From the NCBI GenBank assembly GCA_947167135.1, contig CAMVGV010000004.1, positions 1 to 64,000 of the forward strand: a stretch of 64,000 nucleotides of DNA, in the 5' to 3' direction. Source of the DNA: an uncultured Lachnospiraceae bacterium. GTDB lineage: Bacteria > Bacillota > Clostridia > Lachnospirales > Lachnospiraceae. Within the stretch, counting starts at the first letter, position 1. Each line of letters starts with the position of its first letter. Below, one piece after another: positions 50,681 to 59,818 of the stretch. The notes below the pieces were generated by a model. The model did not search any database, was not told the origin of the DNA, and worked only from the letters and a program-made list of their open reading frames with translations. Position numbers and translations under genes: made by a program.

Positions 50681-53600
50681 ATGAAGCTTTACGATTGCTC
50701 CATACAGGACACCGAAAACAGAATAGAGGAGCTCGCCGCACATTATGTGCCGGAGTGGCATTTTGACAGGAACAATCCTGATATAGGTACTGCAATTGCA
50801 AAGATCTTTGCTGTACAGATGCAGGAAAATGTGGGACTGGTCAACCGTATGATGGACAGGTTCCACGCTGAATTCGTGAACATGCTTGACATCTCCCTTA
50901 AGCCGGCAAAGCCTGCAGGCAGTCTCGTACAGTTCAATCTTATTGAGAATTCCGTACCGGGAACCATGGTGAGAAAGGGAACCAGGCTTGTTTCCGCAGG
51001 AGCTTCGGGCAACGGAGAGGGTGTTCTCTTTGAGACCGACAGGGAGATATATGTCACCAGCTCAAAGATAGTCGATGCTTTCATGACCGACAGAGAGGAG
51101 GGTACCTTTGTCCCTCTTCTCGGAAACTTTACGAACCCTGAAATAATAGAGGGTGTGGAGATCCGCGAGGAGGAAGCGGAGGAAACGGAGGAAGCGGAGG
51201 CTGAAACAGAGGAGGTTGAAGCAGAGGACCCATACAGGAATACCGTACGTCCCTTTGTACTTTTTTCCGAAAAGGGGAATATTGCGAGAAGCGTCCTGAT
51301 ACTCTATCACGAATCCGTATTTGATCTTGAAAAAGAGCCTATTTACGTCAGGCTTTCGGGAAATACGGAGCTGAATGAAAAGATCAAAAATGGTGAATTC
51401 CGTTTCAGGTATTACTCAAAGAGCGGACTTAAGGATTTCGACCGTGTAGAACTAAAGGAGGACGGAGAGACCTTCGAGCTTGAAAAGCATGATCTGAATG
51501 CAAAATTCAATCTCGGAAACAGAGAGTATGCGGTGGTCATACTGGAGGCCGAGAATACGATCAAGCAGGATATCGAGGCGGAGGGCATTTCTCTCTCATC
51601 TTCGGGACGGGAAAGACCGCTGGAATTTGTAAATGACGGAAGTCTGGACATGGACATCGACAGGTTCGAGCCCTTTTCAGATACACTTTCGGTATATAAT
51701 GAATGTTATCTCGGTTCTGATGTTTATTTTTCAAAAGGCGGGGCTATGATAACCCTTACTTTCCACGTGAATTACGGGGAAAAGGGACTGTATCTCACCA
51801 GACAGGAGGAAGAGGTACAGCTGAAGATATTCAAGAAAAAGCCGAAGGTGATAGCAGCGGATATTCCGGCTGACGCATATGCGGACGAGATCGTTATGGA
51901 ATACTTTAACGGTACGGGCTGGAGGAAGCTTCGCTGCAACAGTGATGTGTCCGAAATGTTCGCCCGTGTTGACGCCGGGGACTATGAGATATCCTTTGTC
52001 TGTCCCGATGACTGGGAAAGCACGCAGAGCGGTGCATATATGGGACGGGCCATCAGGATGAGACTCATAAAATCCGATAACTGCTTCCTAAGGCCCGGAA
52101 TACATCACTATCCGATCATCTCGAATATGAAGGTTTCCTTCTCCTTCCGCGGACACTTTGTTGCGCCCGGGAGAACCTTCCTCTTTGCCGGTACACAGCG
52201 AAGAGAGATCACCAGGGAGGTAAAGTCTGAAGGCCGCTTTGTGATACTGTCCGGCGGAAAATACAGTGACGACGCACTGTACCTCGGCTTTGACAAAAAA
52301 ATGGAGGGAGGACCGGTAAGCCTGTATTTCGAGCTTTCCGAAGCCATCAATACCAGCTTTTTGAAGTGCCGCTTTGAGTACAGCAGTATCCATGGCTTCA
52401 AGAGGATGAAGGTTGTGGATCATACTATGGATTTCTCCAGATCCGGCTCGGTGATGTTCATACCACCCTCAGATATGGCCTTTGTGACATTGGAGGACAG
52501 AAGGAGGGTATGGATAAGGATAAGCCGTGTACACCCCCAGAACAATTCGGAGAACAGTCTTTTCCTGCCGAGAATACAGAAGATACTGGTAAATGTTGTC
52601 GGGGTTTCAAATATTGTCACCGGCAACGAGGAGAATTATTATATAAATGAGTCGGGACCGAACCTTCACTTCAATCTTCCCCAGGGGAATATCCTGGACG
52701 CTGAGGTGTGGGTGAATGAAAAGGGATCTCTTTCAAATGAGGAAATCGAGCTAATGAAGGAGAATGATCCCGGATCGATCCGTGTTGAATATGATATGCT
52801 TGGAAATATCTATGCGGCATATGTAAAATGGGAGGAGACGGACAGCTTCTTAAATAAGACCGGCAGACGGGTCTATATGATAGACAGGGCTGTTAACGAG
52901 CTTGTCTTTTCTGACGGAAAGAAGGCCGACATACCCAGGGTTGTGGATGACGTGTCGTTCAAGGTACGTGTCCGCATTAGTAACGGCTATGACGGAAATG
53001 TGGCTGCGGGAGCAATAAACGAGTTTGCCCGGACAGAGCTCTATATGGACAGTGTTACAAATCCTGTCCGCTCTTACGGCGGCTCCAATATGGAAACGGT
53101 TCACGCGGCTTTACGCAGGGGCGCCAATGTGATCTACGGACGGGGAAGACTCGTGTCCGCAAACGACTATAAATGGACGATATTAAGCTACTCCGACAGT
53201 ATAGACAAGGTGGCCTGCATTGCCGGAGATACTATAGACGGGAATTATAATGATGCCGATATTTCCTTTGTGCTCCTTATGAGGGATTTTGCCGACGGTT
53301 CCTTCTCCTTCCACAGTATCTCCGAGGAGCTGAAAAAATATCTTCTTACCATATCGTCGGTAACGGTCTCTCCGGATAATATACATATAGTGGAACCTGT
53401 ATTCGTGAGTGTATCGGTCAATGTCTGGGCGGATGTGGGAAGCATAGACGAGAGCTTTGAAACACAGAACCTGATAAAGACCACACTTAAGGATTATTTC
53501 AATCCGGTGTCCGATGGTGAGAGCGAGGGCTGGGAAATAGGTGTGATTCCCAAGCAGAGCCAGATAATGATGAAGCTTGCCTCATTAAAGAGCCGGGCTG

Positions 53601-53746
53601 TGATAAGGAAGATTTCGGTAATAGCGAATTACGTTGACAGGGGCGGTTTCCATGAAACCGACATTTCTGATCTGAAGGTCACTCCCTTCATGGTTGTGAA
53701 GTCCGGAGAACATAAGGTTTATATCAACCTGTCGTCAACTGATTAA
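50681..53746 (+). CDS. Baseplate J-like protein (Afp11 type)
   Basis: 1021 residues, long for the family. The N-terminus (RIEELAAHYVPEWHFDRNNPDIGTAI) and LKPAKPAGSLVQFNL are typical of Afp11/Pvc11 wedge proteins. An acidic EEAEETEEAEAETEE insert lies at about 165-185. The C-terminal third carries the gp6/gpJ-like core (NPVRSYGGSNMETVHAALRRG, RLVSANDYKWTILSYSDSIDKV, EPVFVSVSVNVWADV). The start follows the gp25 stop without any gap. With the next gene it forms the heterodimeric wedge ring. Confidence 0.87.
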   Translation: MKLYDCSIQDTENRIEELAAHYVPEWHFDRNNPDIGTAIAKIFAVQMQENVGLVNRMMDRFHAEFVNMLDISLKPAKPAGSLVQFNLIENSVPGTMVRKGTRLVSAGASGNGEGVLFETDREIYVTSSKIVDAFMTDREEGTFVPLLGNFTNPEIIEGVEIREEEAEETEEAEAETEEVEAEDPYRNTVRPFVLFSEKGNIARSVLILYHESVFDLEKEPIYVRLSGNTELNEKIKNGEFRFRYYSKSGLKDFDRVELKEDGETFELEKHDLNAKFNLGNREYAVVILEAENTIKQDIEAEGISLSSSGRERPLEFVNDGSLDMDIDRFEPFSDTLSVYNECYLGSDVYFSKGGAMITLTFHVNYGEKGLYLTRQEEEVQLKIFKKKPKVIAADIPADAYADEIVMEYFNGTGWRKLRCNSDVSEMFARVDAGDYEISFVCPDDWESTQSGAYMGRAIRMRLIKSDNCFLRPGIHHYPIISNMKVSFSFRGHFVAPGRTFLFAGTQRREITREVKSEGRFVILSGGKYSDDALYLGFDKKMEGGPVSLYFELSEAINTSFLKCRFEYSSIHGFKRMKVVDHTMDFSRSGSVMFIPPSDMAFVTLEDRRRVWIRISRVHPQNNSENSLFLPRIQKILVNVVGVSNIVTGNEENYYINESGPNLHFNLPQGNILDAEVWVNEKGSLSNEEIELMKENDPGSIRVEYDMLGNIYAAYVKWEETDSFLNKTGRRVYMIDRAVNELVFSDGKKADIPRVVDDVSFKVRVRISNGYDGNVAAGAINEFARTELYMDSVTNPVRSYGGSNMETVHAALRRGANVIYGRGRLVSANDYKWTILSYSDSIDKVACIAGDTIDGNYNDADISFVLLMRDFADGSFSFHSISEELKKYLLTISSVTVSPDNIHIVEPVFVSVSVNVWADVGSIDESFETQNLIKTTLKDYFNPVSDGESEGWEIGVIPKQSQIMMKLASLKSRAVIRKISVIANYVDRGGFHETDISDLKVTPFMVVKSGEHKVYINLSSTD

Positions 53747-53760
53747 CGGAGAACGGACAG

Positions 53761-55848
53761 ATGCTGCGAATAGAAGAGATTTCGGGAAGAACATATCAGG
53801 AGAGAATGGCGGACTCCCTTACCGCCCTTCCCCTTATTTCGGAGGAATGGACAAACTATAATGCCTCCGATCCAGGAATAACGATTCTCGAAAACCTCAT
53901 AGCCTTTGAAGCACTTCAGGGCTCATATATAAGCGACCTGGACTTTGAGACAAGGTTCAGGCTGCTGAAGATGGCGGGCTTCACACCCTCCAGGGCGAAG
54001 TGCGCGAGGGTTCTTCTTTCCCCCGTGAATACGGAGAAGAGCTTCCGGCTCAGCGCAAACCAGAAGTTCAAGCTCGGCGATCTTATTTTTGAGACAAAGA
54101 AGGCCGTGAATACCGGCGGGATTTCCCTTACGGGTATATTTTCCTCCTACGGCGGTTCCTTCCACGATTTCAGCTTTTTAAGCGACAGGGAATACAGGAT
54201 GTCTGCCAGAGTGTTCGGAGAAGAGCCTAAGGCAGGTGACTGCATATACTTTGTTTCCAATGCTTTTCCGGATCCGGGAAGCGATACCTGCTTTTATATC
54301 TCTATAGACACCAGGTTCAACCGGAATCCCGTAACCGACCGCTCGGACAATATCTTTGCATCTCTTAAATGGGAATACTTTACCGCTGAGGGCTTTAAGG
54401 AACTGAAGGTCCACGATTATACTGGCGCCTTTCTTTTAAGCGGAGAGATAAAATTCAGGATCCCGGATAAAAAGGCCGTACCCTTCGAAGGAACACCGGT
54501 AAAGGGCTATTGCATAAGGGCTACGCTGACACATGCAAGCTATGATGTGGTTCCGAGATTCAAGTCGGTGAACGGCTTCCTTTTCGAGGTATGGCAGAAA
54601 AATTCCAGGTCACTCTCAATAACCAGCCAGAAAACGGACAGGCTGGAGATAACTAGTCCTTTTGAGGATGAGTATGTGCTGGTATTTGCGAAGGATAAGA
54701 AGGGCTCTTCCTACAGAAGATATGAGCTTGTAACCGGCTACGGCAAGAAGGGGAGGTGCTGTCTCTACGAGAGGAAGGGAAAGAGAAAGTTTTCCCTGAC
54801 CTTTGACGAGGAAGCCTTCGGCTATGTTCCATTCAAGACCAAGGATGCGGTGCGTGTCGTACTTTACAGTGAAGAGGTTATGCGGCGTTACCGCATAGGG
54901 CAGGTTCTGGGATATGACGATCAGGAGCTGGAGCTTCCGTTAAAGCACATTGTACCGGACAGCTTCTGTCTCATAGCAAAGAGATATGATGAAGACGGAG
55001 GAGAGATCTTCAATTTCGTCCGTCCGGGGAAAAATGAGGGGGATGCCCTGACCTTCCATCTCCTTGAGAATGACGGAAAGATCATAATAGAGGATGCAGG
55101 AGACTACATAGGAGCAGAGCTCTTTATGGCATCGGCCGCGGTTACGGACGGAGCCAGAGGAAATATCAGAGCCGGAAATACCCTGAAAGCCCTTGAAATA
55201 GACGGAAATCCCGGGTTCTACAATCCCGGACCGGGAAACGGCGGCGCATACAGGGAGAGCCTTGAGGAGGTAAGGAGCCGCTTCAGAGAGGATATCTTTA
55301 CTCCCTATACCTGTATCACGGCAGCTGATTACGAGAGAGTGGTGGCGGCAACTCCCGGGCTTTGTATCAGGAAGACAAGGGCGGTCATGGATGAAATGGA
55401 AAACATAGTCCATATCGCCGTGATGCCGGGAACGGATGAGAAGTTCCCCACTCTTTCGGAGGAATACAGGAAGTCGATAAACGATACGCTTTTTGAAAGA
55501 AGGCTTATCACCACAAGATTCCAGATACTGTCTCCCGTATATACGAAGGTGTCAGTAAAGACCACAGTGTATGTAAAGAGGCATTTCGGTGATGCCCTTC
55601 TGCACATAGAAACTGCTTTGAAGGAAAAGCTTGATTATATTTCCGGGGATAATAATTTCGGCGATGTGCTCCGCTTCGAGGATGTTTTTCATGTGATGGA
55701 GGAGCTGGAATGCGTGGAATATGTATATGAGCTCTTTATGAGGCCGGAGAATGCAAAATATGCGACCCTCAGAGATTCAAACATATATCCTGCGGAAAAC
55801 TGCCTTCTGTACCCGGGAAATCTGGATATTGAGATAGTGGGCAGTTGA
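53761..55848 (+). CDS. Baseplate J-like protein, second copy (Afp12 type)
   Basis: 695 residues. SEEWTNYNASDPGITILENLIAFEALQGSYISDLDFETRFRLLKMAGF is the standard N-terminus. ESLEEVRSRFREDIFTPYTCITAADYERVVAATPGL and TKVSVKTTVYVKRHFGD show the gp6/gpJ core. It is a paralogue of the preceding gene, 14 bp apart. The pair would form the wedge that opens on contraction. A middle β-domain (about 225-440) is not recognised. Confidence 0.88.
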   Translation: MLRIEEISGRTYQERMADSLTALPLISEEWTNYNASDPGITILENLIAFEALQGSYISDLDFETRFRLLKMAGFTPSRAKCARVLLSPVNTEKSFRLSANQKFKLGDLIFETKKAVNTGGISLTGIFSSYGGSFHDFSFLSDREYRMSARVFGEEPKAGDCIYFVSNAFPDPGSDTCFYISIDTRFNRNPVTDRSDNIFASLKWEYFTAEGFKELKVHDYTGAFLLSGEIKFRIPDKKAVPFEGTPVKGYCIRATLTHASYDVVPRFKSVNGFLFEVWQKNSRSLSITSQKTDRLEITSPFEDEYVLVFAKDKKGSSYRRYELVTGYGKKGRCCLYERKGKRKFSLTFDEEAFGYVPFKTKDAVRVVLYSEEVMRRYRIGQVLGYDDQELELPLKHIVPDSFCLIAKRYDEDGGEIFNFVRPGKNEGDALTFHLLENDGKIIIEDAGDYIGAELFMASAAVTDGARGNIRAGNTLKALEIDGNPGFYNPGPGNGGAYRESLEEVRSRFREDIFTPYTCITAADYERVVAATPGLCIRKTRAVMDEMENIVHIAVMPGTDEKFPTLSEEYRKSINDTLFERRLITTRFQILSPVYTKVSVKTTVYVKRHFGDALLHIETALKEKLDYISGDNNFGDVLRFEDVFHVMEELECVEYVYELFMRPENAKYATLRDSNIYPAENCLLYPGNLDIEIVGS

Positions 55849-55869
55849 TCTTATAAAGCCTTGTTGTAA

Positions 55870-55898
55870 CTATTCAGAATCCGAAGGGTTCCGAATAG
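55870..55898 (+). other. Imperfect hairpin between baseplate J and gpI-like genes
   Basis: CTATTC-A-GAA and TTC-C-GAATAG pair around TCCGAAGGG, a 9-bp stem with one mismatch, in an 88-bp gap. There is no T run. It is a possible processing site. Confidence 0.35.
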
Positions 55899-55936
55899 AT
55901 ATGCCCTGTTGATGAAAGGAGCGGCATAGAAAGAAT

Positions 55937-57040
55937 ATGCCCAGATATTCCATAAGAAAAAACAGAATAATGGAGGGATGCCATAAGGGCTTCAGCTATG
56001 ATCCGGTCAATAAACCTACGGCTCTTACCTTTGATCCCGAAGAGATGTTCCATGCGATCTTCCTTAAGGGGATCGATTCCACGAAAAAGGGGGCAGAATG
56101 GGGGAGACTTTTCTTTAAGGCTGCCGGATCGGATGAAGCCGCATTGACGGTTTATATTCTTTCAACCGACTACAGGGATGATCTTTCGGAAGCCGCGGGA
56201 ATGGATATTGATAAGTATCTGTGCGGGGAGGAGGCGGATGTAAGGGAGAAGACTGAGTTCCTGAAAAGAATGGGTGCGATCCGGATAAACGGATGCTCAG
56301 ACTGCCTGCTCTATGATATTTCGGGTCAGTATATCTTCATAGCTATAGAGGTTTCCGGCGAGGGGAGCCTTGATATCTCGGATATCGTTCTCGACAGCAA
56401 AGGGGATAATTTCATGGATACCTATCCGGAGGTGTACAGACAGAGAAACAGCTTTTTCCACAGATATATTTCCATATTTTCGTCTATATACAATGACTTC
56501 CAGAGAGATATAGATTCCCTGTCGGATGTGCTTGATCTTGACAAGTGCAACGAAGAACAGCTGATCATATACGGAGGCTGGATGGGTATGGATCTTTCCG
56601 GAGGCTTCCTGGAGGAGGATGTTTTCCGGCAGCTTGTGAAGGAGGCATACAGCTTAAACCGTATGAAGGGAACCAGAAAAGCAATTGAACGCATACTTGA
56701 GATCATACTTAAGGAAAAACCTGTTATAATAGAACATAACCTTGTGCGCTCGGCCATCAGGGAGGAGGAGATCGAGCTTCCCGAAAACTTTAAGGCACGG
56801 GGAATATATGATGTTACCATACTGGTTAAGCGTCATATTACCGAGGAATTAAGGCATCAGGCACTATATATCCTGAATCAGTATATGCCCCTTAGAACCC
56901 GTATATCCTTAGCCCAGCTGGACGAGAGGCCTGTTGTCGATTCCAACAGCTACCTTGATATTAATACGAGGCTGCCCGGAGAGAGCAAGGCGGTTCTGGA
57001 TAAGGAAATTTCAATGGACGGTATAACGGTTTTACTGTAG
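55937..57040 (+). CDS. gpI-like tail/baseplate protein
   Basis: 367 residues. The second half has the gpI pattern: RHRYISIFSS-type helix (FFHRYISIFSSIYNDFQRDID), LSDVLDLDKCNEEQLIIYGGWMGMDLSG and NRMKGTRKAIERILEIIL. These wedge-periphery proteins carry tail-fibre attachment in phages and related CIS. The first 150 residues are a β-rich domain that I cannot name. It is the last core structural gene before the regulatory genes. No fibre gene follows, which is unusual for an extracellular particle. AAAGGAG lies 15 bp before ATG 55937. Confidence 0.82.
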   Translation: MPRYSIRKNRIMEGCHKGFSYDPVNKPTALTFDPEEMFHAIFLKGIDSTKKGAEWGRLFFKAAGSDEAALTVYILSTDYRDDLSEAAGMDIDKYLCGEEADVREKTEFLKRMGAIRINGCSDCLLYDISGQYIFIAIEVSGEGSLDISDIVLDSKGDNFMDTYPEVYRQRNSFFHRYISIFSSIYNDFQRDIDSLSDVLDLDKCNEEQLIIYGGWMGMDLSGGFLEEDVFRQLVKEAYSLNRMKGTRKAIERILEIILKEKPVIIEHNLVRSAIREEEIELPENFKARGIYDVTILVKRHITEELRHQALYILNQYMPLRTRISLAQLDERPVVDSNSYLDINTRLPGESKAVLDKEISMDGITVLL

Positions 57041-57062
57041 GGAAGGAGAATTGCCGTTACTT

Positions 57063-57362
57063 ATGAACATTACGGAAGAGAGAAACGGGGAAAATGTGCG
57101 CCTGGAGGTGGAGGGAAGAATAGACAGTGCCAACTGTGCAGAATTCCAGGACAGGCTGCTTAAGGCATTTTTTAATTCGACTTCCGTCACACTTGATCTG
57201 GAGGGTGTTGTCCAGCTTTCAAGTGCTGCGCTCAGGGCTCTTATGCTTGGAAAGAAGACTGCAGAGTCCAAGGGAGGCAGCTTTGTGGTCCTGAATGCAA
57301 GTCCGGCCGTATGTGATGTTTTCAGAGTGACGGGCTTTGATAAGCTCCTTGATATCCGTTAG
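57063..57362 (+). CDS. STAS-domain anti-sigma-antagonist-like protein
   Basis: 99 residues from ATG 57063; the track uses TTG 57051. AAGGAG at 57043 is 14 bp from the ATG and only 2 from the TTG, so neither is ideal. MNITEERNGENVRLEVEGRID and VTLDLEGVVQLSSAALRALMLG match STAS proteins such as SpoIIAA/RsbV. The SS pair sits where the phosphorylatable serine lies. It stands at the head of an accessory block with an ABC ATPase and a HATPase protein, which suggests a partner-switch control of the CIS. Confidence 0.85.
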   Translation: MNITEERNGENVRLEVEGRIDSANCAEFQDRLLKAFFNSTSVTLDLEGVVQLSSAALRALMLGKKTAESKGGSFVVLNASPAVCDVFRVTGFDKLLDIR

Positions 57363-57365
57363 AAG

Positions 57366-58013
57366 ATGATAAGCTTTGAGAAGATCAGAAAAACCTTCGC
57401 GGAGGGTGAAAAACCGGTATTCGAAGAATTCAGCGAGTATATTGAGGAGGGAGAATTTGTCATCCTTACGGGAAGGAGCGGAAGCGGGAAAAGCACTCTC
57501 ATAAAGATGCTCCTTAAGGAAACCGAGCCTGACGGTGGAAAGATAGTGGTGGACGGCCGCGATATCTCAGAGATCAAACCGGGGGAGATACCGTTTTACA
57601 GAAGAGGGATAGGAGTGATCTTTCAGGATTTCAGGCTGTTTGATGAGTACACTGTATTCGGAAATCTGGAGGTCACACTAAGTCTCACCGGAGGCAGCGG
57701 CAAGGATACTGAAAAGAGGATAACCGATATCCTGAAGCTTCTGGGCATTGACAGGCTTCATAAGCGTTACCCCGGGGAGCTGTCCGGAGGGGAAAAGCAA
57801 AAGGTCTGTATGGCAAGAGCCATAATAAATGACCCGAAGATAGTACTGGCGGACGAGCCCACCGGCAACCTCGATCCCGGGTCATCGAAGGAGATATTCA
57901 GACTTCTGGAGCTCATACACAGACACGGGACGACCATTCTGATGGCCACACATGATTTTGACACTGCCGGAGCACTCATTAAGGAGGGAAGAAGGGTTTC
58001 TCTGGACAAATAA
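57366..58013 (+). CDS. FtsE-like ABC ATPase without FtsX partner
   Basis: 215 residues. Walker A GRSGSGKST (about 36-44), Q-loop VIFQDFRLF, signature LSGGEKQK, Walker B KIVLADEP and H-loop ATHDF are all intact. The length and RLFDEYTVFGNLEVTL resemble FtsE/LolD-type ATPases. No permease gene is adjacent, so it must use a partner elsewhere or one of the membrane proteins of this operon. FtsEX couples ATP use to cell-wall hydrolases, so a role in opening the wall for the CIS is an attractive guess. It lies 3 bp after the STAS gene. Confidence 0.82.
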   Translation: MISFEKIRKTFAEGEKPVFEEFSEYIEEGEFVILTGRSGSGKSTLIKMLLKETEPDGGKIVVDGRDISEIKPGEIPFYRRGIGVIFQDFRLFDEYTVFGNLEVTLSLTGGSGKDTEKRITDILKLLGIDRLHKRYPGELSGGEKQKVCMARAIINDPKIVLADEPTGNLDPGSSKEIFRLLELIHRHGTTILMATHDFDTAGALIKEGRRVSLDK

Positions 58014-58095
58014 ACTAAACGCCCATATCCTGTTCCTCGCGGAATGGTTTAAGGCGACAGGTACTTTTAGAGCAAATTGAAAGGATTTTTACGAT

Positions 58096-58989
58096 ATGTC
58101 TGTTATTCAGAAAATACTGCTTGCATTAAGCTGCGTACTCTTTGCGGCAACCATATACTGTCTGTTTTTGAGGGACATTTATCTGGTGGTGTTTTTCTTC
58201 CTGCTGCATTCACTGTGTCTCATTTTCTTTTCCTACAGGACATACACGGATATTGCAAGCACAGCCCACTTTTCAGATACCTACCAACAGGATATCGGAA
58301 TGGAGATAGCCGCAAAGGATAAGGAGCTGGAGAAGCTGAAGGAGGAACTGGATCTCAGGGAAAAGAGGACCAGCGAGCTTTACACCAACGTTGGAGAGCT
58401 GAACGATAAGCTGGAAGGCTTCGAGAAGGAGATAAGCGATCTTAAGGCGGAAAAGGCTGCTCTGGAGGAAAAAGTCCAAAAGGACAGGGAGGAGAAGCGT
58501 ACGGATTACGGCGCACTGCTCCCTCCGGTCGATGGGGAAGAGCATTCAGAGACCGTGAATATTCTGGATATAGCCGAGATGGCAAAGCAGGAATTCCTTA
58601 CAGATGCAAAGAATGTGAATATGGCCATCAATATTTCATCTGCTGACAGCACCCTTCTGGTGAAGGCAGATCCAAACCGTCTTCTCATACTGTTCAGGAA
58701 TATTATAGATAATTCCATAAAGTATATGAGGAAGGCGGGAAGTCTGGTGATCACCGTATCAACCATAGGAGACGACATCTTCATCGTTTTGAAGGATACG
58801 GGAGAGGGACTGCCGGAGGATGAGACAAAGCATATATTCGAGCTGAATTACCAGGGCAGCAACAGAGTAAGCGGCAATGGTCTGGGGCTTGCGCAGGCGA
58901 AGGCCATCGTGGAATACTATGGCGGAACCATATATGCAAAGAGCAGGAAAGGATTCGGAATGGGGATCTACATTCAGCTCCCGGCGTAA
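58096..58989 (+). CDS. Membrane HATPase protein lacking a His-phosphorylation domain
   Basis: 297 residues. Two helices (about 6-25 and 30-48) lead to a coiled coil (about 70-135) and a histidine-kinase-type HATPase domain (about 160-297): N-box LFRNIIDNSIKYM, G1 DTGEGLP and G2 GNGLGLAQAKAIV are intact. No H-box or DHp helix is visible; the region before the N-box is short. It may phosphorylate the STAS serine, as SpoIIAB-like kinases do, or act as an ATP-driven sensor. AAAGGA precedes the start. No response regulator lies nearby. Confidence 0.75.
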   Translation: MSVIQKILLALSCVLFAATIYCLFLRDIYLVVFFFLLHSLCLIFFSYRTYTDIASTAHFSDTYQQDIGMEIAAKDKELEKLKEELDLREKRTSELYTNVGELNDKLEGFEKEISDLKAEKAALEEKVQKDREEKRTDYGALLPPVDGEEHSETVNILDIAEMAKQEFLTDAKNVNMAINISSADSTLLVKADPNRLLILFRNIIDNSIKYMRKAGSLVITVSTIGDDIFIVLKDTGEGLPEDETKHIFELNYQGSNRVSGNGLGLAQAKAIVEYYGGTIYAKSRKGFGMGIYIQLPA

Positions 58990-59001
58990 GGGTAAGAACG
59001 G

Positions 59002-59577
59002 ATGAGAAACGGAATAGGAAAAAGAATACTTATAATAGTCGCTCTGTTTTATATTTTTGTGACTCTTTTCGCGGTGGGCATCCTGGGTATATCCACGGTT
59101 TCAAAGGAAAATCAGAAGATTCTGGAGGAAGCTGTAGATGCGCAGATGGAAAACAGGGTAGCCGCTATGAATAAGCTGCAGGAAAAAGAGGATAAGGAGA
59201 CCGTTTCTTCCGAAGAGTCCACAGAGGAATCTACAGAGGCATCTACAGAGGCTTCCACAGAGGAGACAGGTGAGGCTGCGGACGAAGAGACAGCCACAGA
59301 GGATGCAGGCACAAAATATTATGCCTTTACCGCAAATAATTCCGCTGGACGGCTGAATATCAGAAAGGAACCCGGCACCAGCGCAAAGATAGTGGGAAGG
59401 ATGCATCCCGGAGATACGGGCTTTATACTTGATATCGGCGACGAGTGGTCCAGGGTTTCCGTGGAGGAAACAAAGGGGTATTGTGCAAATGAGTATCTGT
59501 CCATAAGGGAGATAAAGGAGGAGGAATACCCCGAAGAGCTGAAGCCCCTTATGGGACCGGAAGAGAGCGGAAACTGA
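59002..59577 (+). CDS. Membrane-anchored SH3b domain protein
   Basis: 191 residues. Residues 8-30 form a single membrane helix, with the C-terminus probably outside. A short coiled coil and a TEST/TEAS-rich linker (about 72-105) follow. Residues about 112-170 are a bacterial SH3 domain (GRLNIRKEPGTSAKIVGRMHPGDTGFIL and WSRVSVEETKGYCANEYLSI). SH3b domains commonly bind peptidoglycan. The protein could sense or locate the cell wall for the CIS. The stop overlaps the next start (ATGA). Confidence 0.8.
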   Translation: MRNGIGKRILIIVALFYIFVTLFAVGILGISTVSKENQKILEEAVDAQMENRVAAMNKLQEKEDKETVSSEESTEESTEASTEASTEETGEAADEETATEDAGTKYYAFTANNSAGRLNIRKEPGTSAKIVGRMHPGDTGFILDIGDEWSRVSVEETKGYCANEYLSIREIKEEEYPEELKPLMGPEESGN

Positions 59578-59804
59578 TGAGACTTAATGACAGACTGGTC
59601 AAGGATCAGCAGAGGGTGGAAAAGGCAAAGACACTTCCGGATCCCTATTATGATTCGGAGGCTGCCTGGATGGAATACAAGGACAGGGAGAAGGAAACCC
59701 CACTGGACAGGTATAAGGGGGTTTTTGCCGTAGAGGATAAAAAATCTTTAAATACCCGCCCCTCTGTTTTTGATGCAACGACTGTCTTTAAGACCGGGGA
59801 GTAA
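59577..59804 (+). CDS. Small hypothetical protein
   Basis: 75 residues, charged, without membrane helix or motif (RVEKAKTLPDPYYDSEAAWMEYKDR). The start is in an ATGA overlap with the SH3b gene, and it is followed 14 bp later by the AAA+ gene, so it is probably a real gene of the operon. Function unknown. Confidence 0.55.
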   Translation: MRLNDRLVKDQQRVEKAKTLPDPYYDSEAAWMEYKDREKETPLDRYKGVFAVEDKKSLNTRPSVFDATTVFKTGE

Positions 59805-59818
59805 GATGAGAGCAGTAT

